NCBI GenBank assembly: GCA_030045215.1
Contig: JASIBJ010000528.1
Coordinates: forward strand, 1-8,328
Source: Streptosporangiaceae bacterium
Lineage (GTDB): Bacteria > Actinomycetota > Actinomycetes > Streptosporangiales > Streptosporangiaceae
Length of the DNA stretch: 8,328 bases
Reading direction: 5' to 3'
In this document: positions 5,856-8,328 of the stretch, in pieces
Layout of the letters: every line of letters starts with the position of its first letter
How positions within the stretch are numbered: position 1 is the stretch's first letter
The notes under the pieces: generated by a model
Databases searched by the model: none
The model's input: the letters and a program-made list of their open reading frames with translations, nothing else
Told to the model about the DNA's origin: nothing
Program-made: the position numbers and the translations under genes

Positions 5856-7292
5856 ATGGGCCTAGTCACCCCGGTCGACCCGGTGCCAGTCGACCAGCTG
5901 GGGAAGGTGCACTTCACCGCGATTGGCGGCGCCGGGATGTCCGGCATCGCCCGCATCATGCTGGCCCGCGGATTGTCGGTGTCCGGTAGCGACCAGGCCG
6001 ACACCCCCTTGCTTGGCGAGCTGGCGGCGGCGGGGGCGCGCGTCTTCGTCGGGCACGACGCCGCTAACCTGGGCGACGCCGACACGCTGGTCGTCTCCAC
6101 TGCCATCCGTGCGGACAACCCTGAGCTCGTCGAGGCGCGCCGGCGCCGGATCCGGGTGCTGCACCGGGCCGCGGCGCTGGCCAGCGTCATGCTGGGGCGG
6201 CAGCGCATCGCGGTGGCCGGCACCCACGGCAAGACCACGACGACGTCGATGATCACGACGGTTCTGCGGCACAGCGGCGCAGATCCGTCCTACGTGATCG
6301 GCGGGATCCTGGCCGAGACCGGGCTCGGAGCGGACGAGGGGACCGGCCCGGCGTTCGTGGTCGAGGCGGACGAGAGCGACGGCTCGTTCCTCATGCTCGC
6401 GCCCGACGCCGCGGTCATCACCAGCGTCGAAGCCGACCACCTGGACAACTATGAGTCCCTGGAGCAGATCGAGCGCGCGTTCGCGTCGTTCGTCGGCAAG
6501 ATCCCGTCCGGCGGGCTGCTCGTCGCGTGTGCGGACGACGCCGGCGCGCAGGCCCTGACCGGGCAGGTCGCCTCGGGCGTCACCGCGCTGACCTACGGCG
6601 CGGCGCCGGATGCCGACTACCGCATCACGAGCTTTCACCAGCGCGGCATGCACACGGCGCTGACGGTGGCACCTGGGCCCAGGACGGCGCTGGCCGGCAC
6701 CGATGAGCTGGAGCTGGAGATCGCGGTGCCAGGCCACCACTACGCTCTCGACGCGACCGCGGCGCTCGCGCTCACGGTGCAGCTGGGCGTGCCGCCGGCG
6801 CAGGCCGTCGCCGGGCTCGCGGCCTACCGCGGTGCCCGCAGGCGGATGGAGCTGAAGGGCGAGGCCGATGCCGTCCAGGTGGTCGACAGCTACGCGCATC
6901 ACCCGACCGAGCTCGCCGCAGACCTGGCCGCGGCCAGGGACCTGGCGGCGGGCGGTCGGCTGATCGCCATCTTCCAGCCCCACCTCTTCAGCCGGACCAA
7001 GATCTTCGCCGACGAGTTCGGTGCCGCCCTCGGCCAGGCCGACGAGGTCCTCGTGATGGACGTGTACGCGGCCCGTGAGGATCCCGAGCCCGGAGTAACC
7101 GGGGCGCTCGTGGCCGACGCGGTGCCGGGCGGCCGGGCCCAGTTCGTGCCGGACCGGGCGAGCGTGCCGGTGCTGGCCACCGCGCTAGCCAAGCCGGGCG
7201 ACATCATCCTCACGATGGGGGCCGGCGACGTGACTGCGCTCGGCCCCGAGCTTGTCGCGGCCCTGCGGGAACGGGCAGGCGACAGCCAGTGA
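5856..7292 (+). CDS. murC: UDP-N-acetylmuramate--L-alanine ligase (MurC)
   Basis: Cytoplasmic ATP-dependent ligase adding L-Ala to UDP-MurNAc, the first peptide step. It has 478 residues from ATG 5856 (479 from the adjacent in-frame GTG 5853). Motifs: VHFTAIGGAGMSGIA near the N-terminus, GTHGKTTTT (122-130, P-loop K126), EADESDGSFL (170-179), SVEADHLDNY, YAHHPTEL (346-353), and the C-terminal FQPHLFSRT and GAGDVTALG. Several normally invariant Mur positions differ: the HNxxN helix reads H295-Y296-A-L-D299, and the DDYxHHP motif reads D344-S345-Y. The P-loop, the Glu/Asp cluster and HHPTE are intact and there is no frameshift, so I expect an active enzyme with lineage-specific wording. The position before ftsQ matches the mycobacterial-type dcw order. 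It overlaps ftsQ by GTGA. Confidence 0.96.
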   Translation: MGLVTPVDPVPVDQLGKVHFTAIGGAGMSGIARIMLARGLSVSGSDQADTPLLGELAAAGARVFVGHDAANLGDADTLVVSTAIRADNPELVEARRRRIRVLHRAAALASVMLGRQRIAVAGTHGKTTTTSMITTVLRHSGADPSYVIGGILAETGLGADEGTGPAFVVEADESDGSFLMLAPDAAVITSVEADHLDNYESLEQIERAFASFVGKIPSGGLLVACADDAGAQALTGQVASGVTALTYGAAPDADYRITSFHQRGMHTALTVAPGPRTALAGTDELELEIAVPGHHYALDATAALALTVQLGVPPAQAVAGLAAYRGARRRMELKGEADAVQVVDSYAHHPTELAADLAAARDLAAGGRLIAIFQPHLFSRTKIFADEFGAALGQADEVLVMDVYAAREDPEPGVTGALVADAVPGGRAQFVPDRASVPVLATALAKPGDIILTMGAGDVTALGPELVAALRERAGDSQ

Positions 7293-8053
7293 GCGAGCAG
7301 GCGGGGCGCGGCCCCGGGTCTCACGACACTGCCCGGCCTGAGGAGCACGCGGCCGGAGGCGGGCCGCGGGTCAAGCGGGGCAGGGACCCATGGCGGGCCG
7401 CGTTCTTCGGCGGGCTGATCCTGGCCATCCTCGGGGCCGCCGTGTGGGTGCTGCTTGGCTCGAGCCTGCTGGTCGTCCGGCATGAGGAGGTGACCGGGAA
7501 CGGGGCGATCCCGGCGGCCGAGATACTGGCAGCGGCCGGGATCCGCCACGGGACACCACTGGCGTCGGTCAACACGGGGGCGGCGGCGCGGCGCGTGGAG
7601 CAGATTGACCAGGTCCTGTCCGCGACCGTCAGGCGGGCGTGGCCGGACACCATCGTGATCTCGGTGCGCCCGCGAACGCCAGTCCTGGCGGTGGCCGGCC
7701 GCGGGCAGTTCGCGCTCATCGACCCGTCGGGCGTCATAGTGCGCTGGTCACGGCGCCGCCCGACCGGGATGCCGCTGCTGGCCCCGGCGCCCGGACAGCT
7801 TCGCGGCAGCCAGGACGTTCTGGCGGCGTCCACCATCTTGCGCGAGTTGCCCGGCCGGCTGCGGGCGATGGTCACCTCGATCGCCGCTCCGTCCCCTCAG
7901 GAGGTGATGCTGCGCCTGCGCGGCGGCATCACGGTTGTCTGGGGCACCGCGAGCCAGGCGCAGTCGAAGGCGGCGGAAGTGCTCACGCTGCTGCGGACCG
8001 GCGCCCGCTATTACGACGTCAGCGATCCGAACACCGTGGTGACGCAGGGCTGA
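7289..8053 (+). CDS. ftsQ: Cell division protein FtsQ/DivIB
   Basis: Bitopic divisome protein that bridges early and late division proteins through FtsL and FtsB/DivIC-type partners. It has 254 residues. A charged, disordered-looking cytoplasmic tail (1-35, Gly/Arg/Glu rich) precedes one membrane helix (about 37-57). A POTRA domain follows (about 60-128), opening with VVRHEEVTGN and closing with RRAWPDTIVISVRPRTP (115-131), the most conserved stretch of the family. The FtsQ/DivIB beta domain (about 133-245) starts GRGQFALIDPSGVIVRW. The GTG start overlaps the murC stop (GTGA) and has no strong Shine-Dalgarno, so translation is probably coupled to murC. The last codons (CAG GGC TGA) match the unit of the tandem repeat found 50 bases downstream. 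Position before a promoter-bearing gap suggests ftsZ comes next. Confidence 0.95.
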   Translation: MSEQAGRGPGSHDTARPEEHAAGGGPRVKRGRDPWRAAFFGGLILAILGAAVWVLLGSSLLVVRHEEVTGNGAIPAAEILAAAGIRHGTPLASVNTGAAARRVEQIDQVLSATVRRAWPDTIVISVRPRTPVLAVAGRGQFALIDPSGVIVRWSRRRPTGMPLLAPAPGQLRGSQDVLAASTILRELPGRLRAMVTSIAAPSPQEVMLRLRGGITVVWGTASQAQSKAAEVLTLLRTGARYYDVSDPNTVVTQG

Positions 8054-8103
8054 GTCCACCGCTGCGCCCCCGGTCGCGGCAGGTGCGGCGAGGCGGTGTC
8101 GAT

Positions 8104-8141
8104 CAGGCAGGGCTGACCAGGCAGGGCTGACCAGGCAGGGC
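8104..8141 (+). repeat. 14-bp tandem repeat after ftsQ (2.7 copies)
   Basis: CAGGCAGGGCTGAC occurs at 8104-8117 and 8118-8131 without mismatch, then CAGGCAGGGC at 8132-8141. A fourth related copy, GCAGGGCTGA, covers the ftsQ stop at 8044-8053. It is non-coding and perhaps a variable-number repeat. Confidence 0.85.
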
Positions 8142-8192
8142 CGGCGGGCGCGGCGCGGGCTGCTCGTGTCCGACCTATGACCCGATGGGAGC

Positions 8193-8215
8193 CGCAGCCG
8201 GGCATCCCGGTGGCG
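8193..8215 (+). terminator. Hairpin in the ftsQ-ftsZ gap, possible terminator
   Basis: CCGGG (8198-8202), loop CAT and CCCGG (8206-8210) form a tight stem. A G:T pair, one A/G mismatch and CGC/GCG (8193-8195 with 8213-8215) extend it. No T-run follows. Its place after ftsQ and before the promoter at 8255 fits partial termination of the upstream transcript, but this is inference only. Confidence 0.3.
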
Positions 8216-8254
8216 TGCCTGCTGCGACACGCCGGGCGGGATCAGTGACAGTGG

Positions 8255-8284
8255 TTGACCACGGGTAGGGCGCAACCCTACTGT
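8255..8284 (+). promoter_or_regulatory. Sigma70-type promoter, probably for ftsZ
   Basis: TTGACC (8255-8260), an 18-base spacer and TACTGT (8279-8284) fit the TTGAC / TAnnnT consensus of the actinobacterial main sigma factor. Transcription would start near 8291. Local AT content is higher than in the coding regions. FtsZ usually follows ftsQ in this cluster and usually has its own promoters in the gap; ftsZ itself is not visible here. Confidence 0.55.
8265..8281 (+). promoter_or_regulatory. Inverted repeat over the promoter spacer, candidate operator
   Basis: GTAGGG (8265-8270), five bases CGCAA, then CCCTAC (8276-8281): a perfect six-base inverted repeat that covers most of the spacer and the first bases of the -10. 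A protein bound here would block or modulate the promoter. No regulator is identified. Confidence 0.4.
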
Positions 8285-8300
8285 CCGTATCAGTCGGCAG

Positions 8301-8328
8301 CTTGACATAACTCTAAATCTCAAGTTGA
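8301..8328 (+). promoter_or_regulatory. AT-rich block before presumed ftsZ, cut by window end
   Basis: The last 28 bases are the most AT-rich part of the window. They contain TTGACA (8302-8307), a perfect -35 hexamer whose -10 would fall at or past the window end, and TCAA-G-TTGA (8320-8328), a short inverted repeat. I recall similar TTGACATAAC-type blocks before ftsZ in other actinobacteria. It may be a second promoter or part of the ftsZ leader. Confidence 0.35.

Noticed and set aside
5862..6983. 373-codon open frame on the - strand over murC
   Set aside because: Antisense shadow; its length reflects the lack of stop codons in GC-rich DNA.
7639..8130. 163-codon open frame overlapping ftsQ and the gap
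   Set aside because: Out of frame with ftsQ, Arg/Pro rich, and it runs into the tandem repeat without any family signature.
8177..8248. 23-codon ORF starting at ATG 8177 in the ftsQ-ftsZ gap
   Set aside because: No ribosome binding site, overlaps a hairpin, and this length is expected by chance in GC-rich DNA.
1..8328. Novel defence, mobile or biosynthetic system
   Set aside because: Every gene is a recognisable dcw member in standard order; no transposase, integrase, nuclease, toxin or CRISPR repeat is seen.

Overview
This window is a contiguous piece of a division and cell-wall (dcw) cluster from a high-GC Gram-positive bacterium of the Actinomycetota. All genes lie on the + strand, and all but the first are complete. 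The order is murF (3' part) - mraY - murD - ftsW - murG - murC - ftsQ, followed by a 275-base non-coding stretch that probably leads to ftsZ just beyond the window. The phylum call rests on the very GC-rich third codon positions, the GTG starts, the mycobacterium/streptomycete-like wording of MraY, MurG and FtsQ, and the gene order with murC directly before ftsQ and no murB between them. I cannot name a genus.

Layout. Bases 1-709 hold the C-terminal two thirds or so of murF. Bases 706-4554 hold mraY, murD and ftsW, packed with two 4-base GTGA overlaps and one 4-base gap, so they are probably translated from one coupled mRNA. Bases 4555-4678 are the only real gap inside the cluster. They carry a GC-rich hairpin right after the ftsW stop, a weak promoter-like pair of hexamers and a strong Shine-Dalgarno for murG. 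Bases 4679-8053 hold murG, murC and ftsQ (25-base gap, then a GTGA overlap). Bases 8054-8328 have no credible gene. They hold a 14-bp tandem repeat, a hairpin, GACAC pentamers, a good sigma70-type promoter with an inverted repeat over its spacer and -10, and an AT-rich block cut by the window end.

How the genes work together. MurC, MurD and MurF (with MurE, expected upstream) build UDP-MurNAc-pentapeptide in the cytoplasm. MraY moves phospho-MurNAc-pentapeptide onto undecaprenyl phosphate (lipid I), and MurG adds GlcNAc (lipid II). FtsW is the septal SEDS glycosyltransferase that polymerises lipid II. FtsQ is the bitopic divisome protein that, with FtsL and FtsB-type partners, links the ring to septal synthesis.

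The gene content is ordinary core biology. I see no mobile element, CRISPR array, tRNA, rRNA or novel multi-gene system. The points worth a second look are small: a short direct repeat around a G6/C6 palindrome inside the start of murG, with a related palindrome before ftsW; residue changes at usually invariant Mur ligase positions in MurC and MurD; paired cysteines on the outer faces of MraY and FtsW; and the regulatory architecture before the presumed ftsZ.
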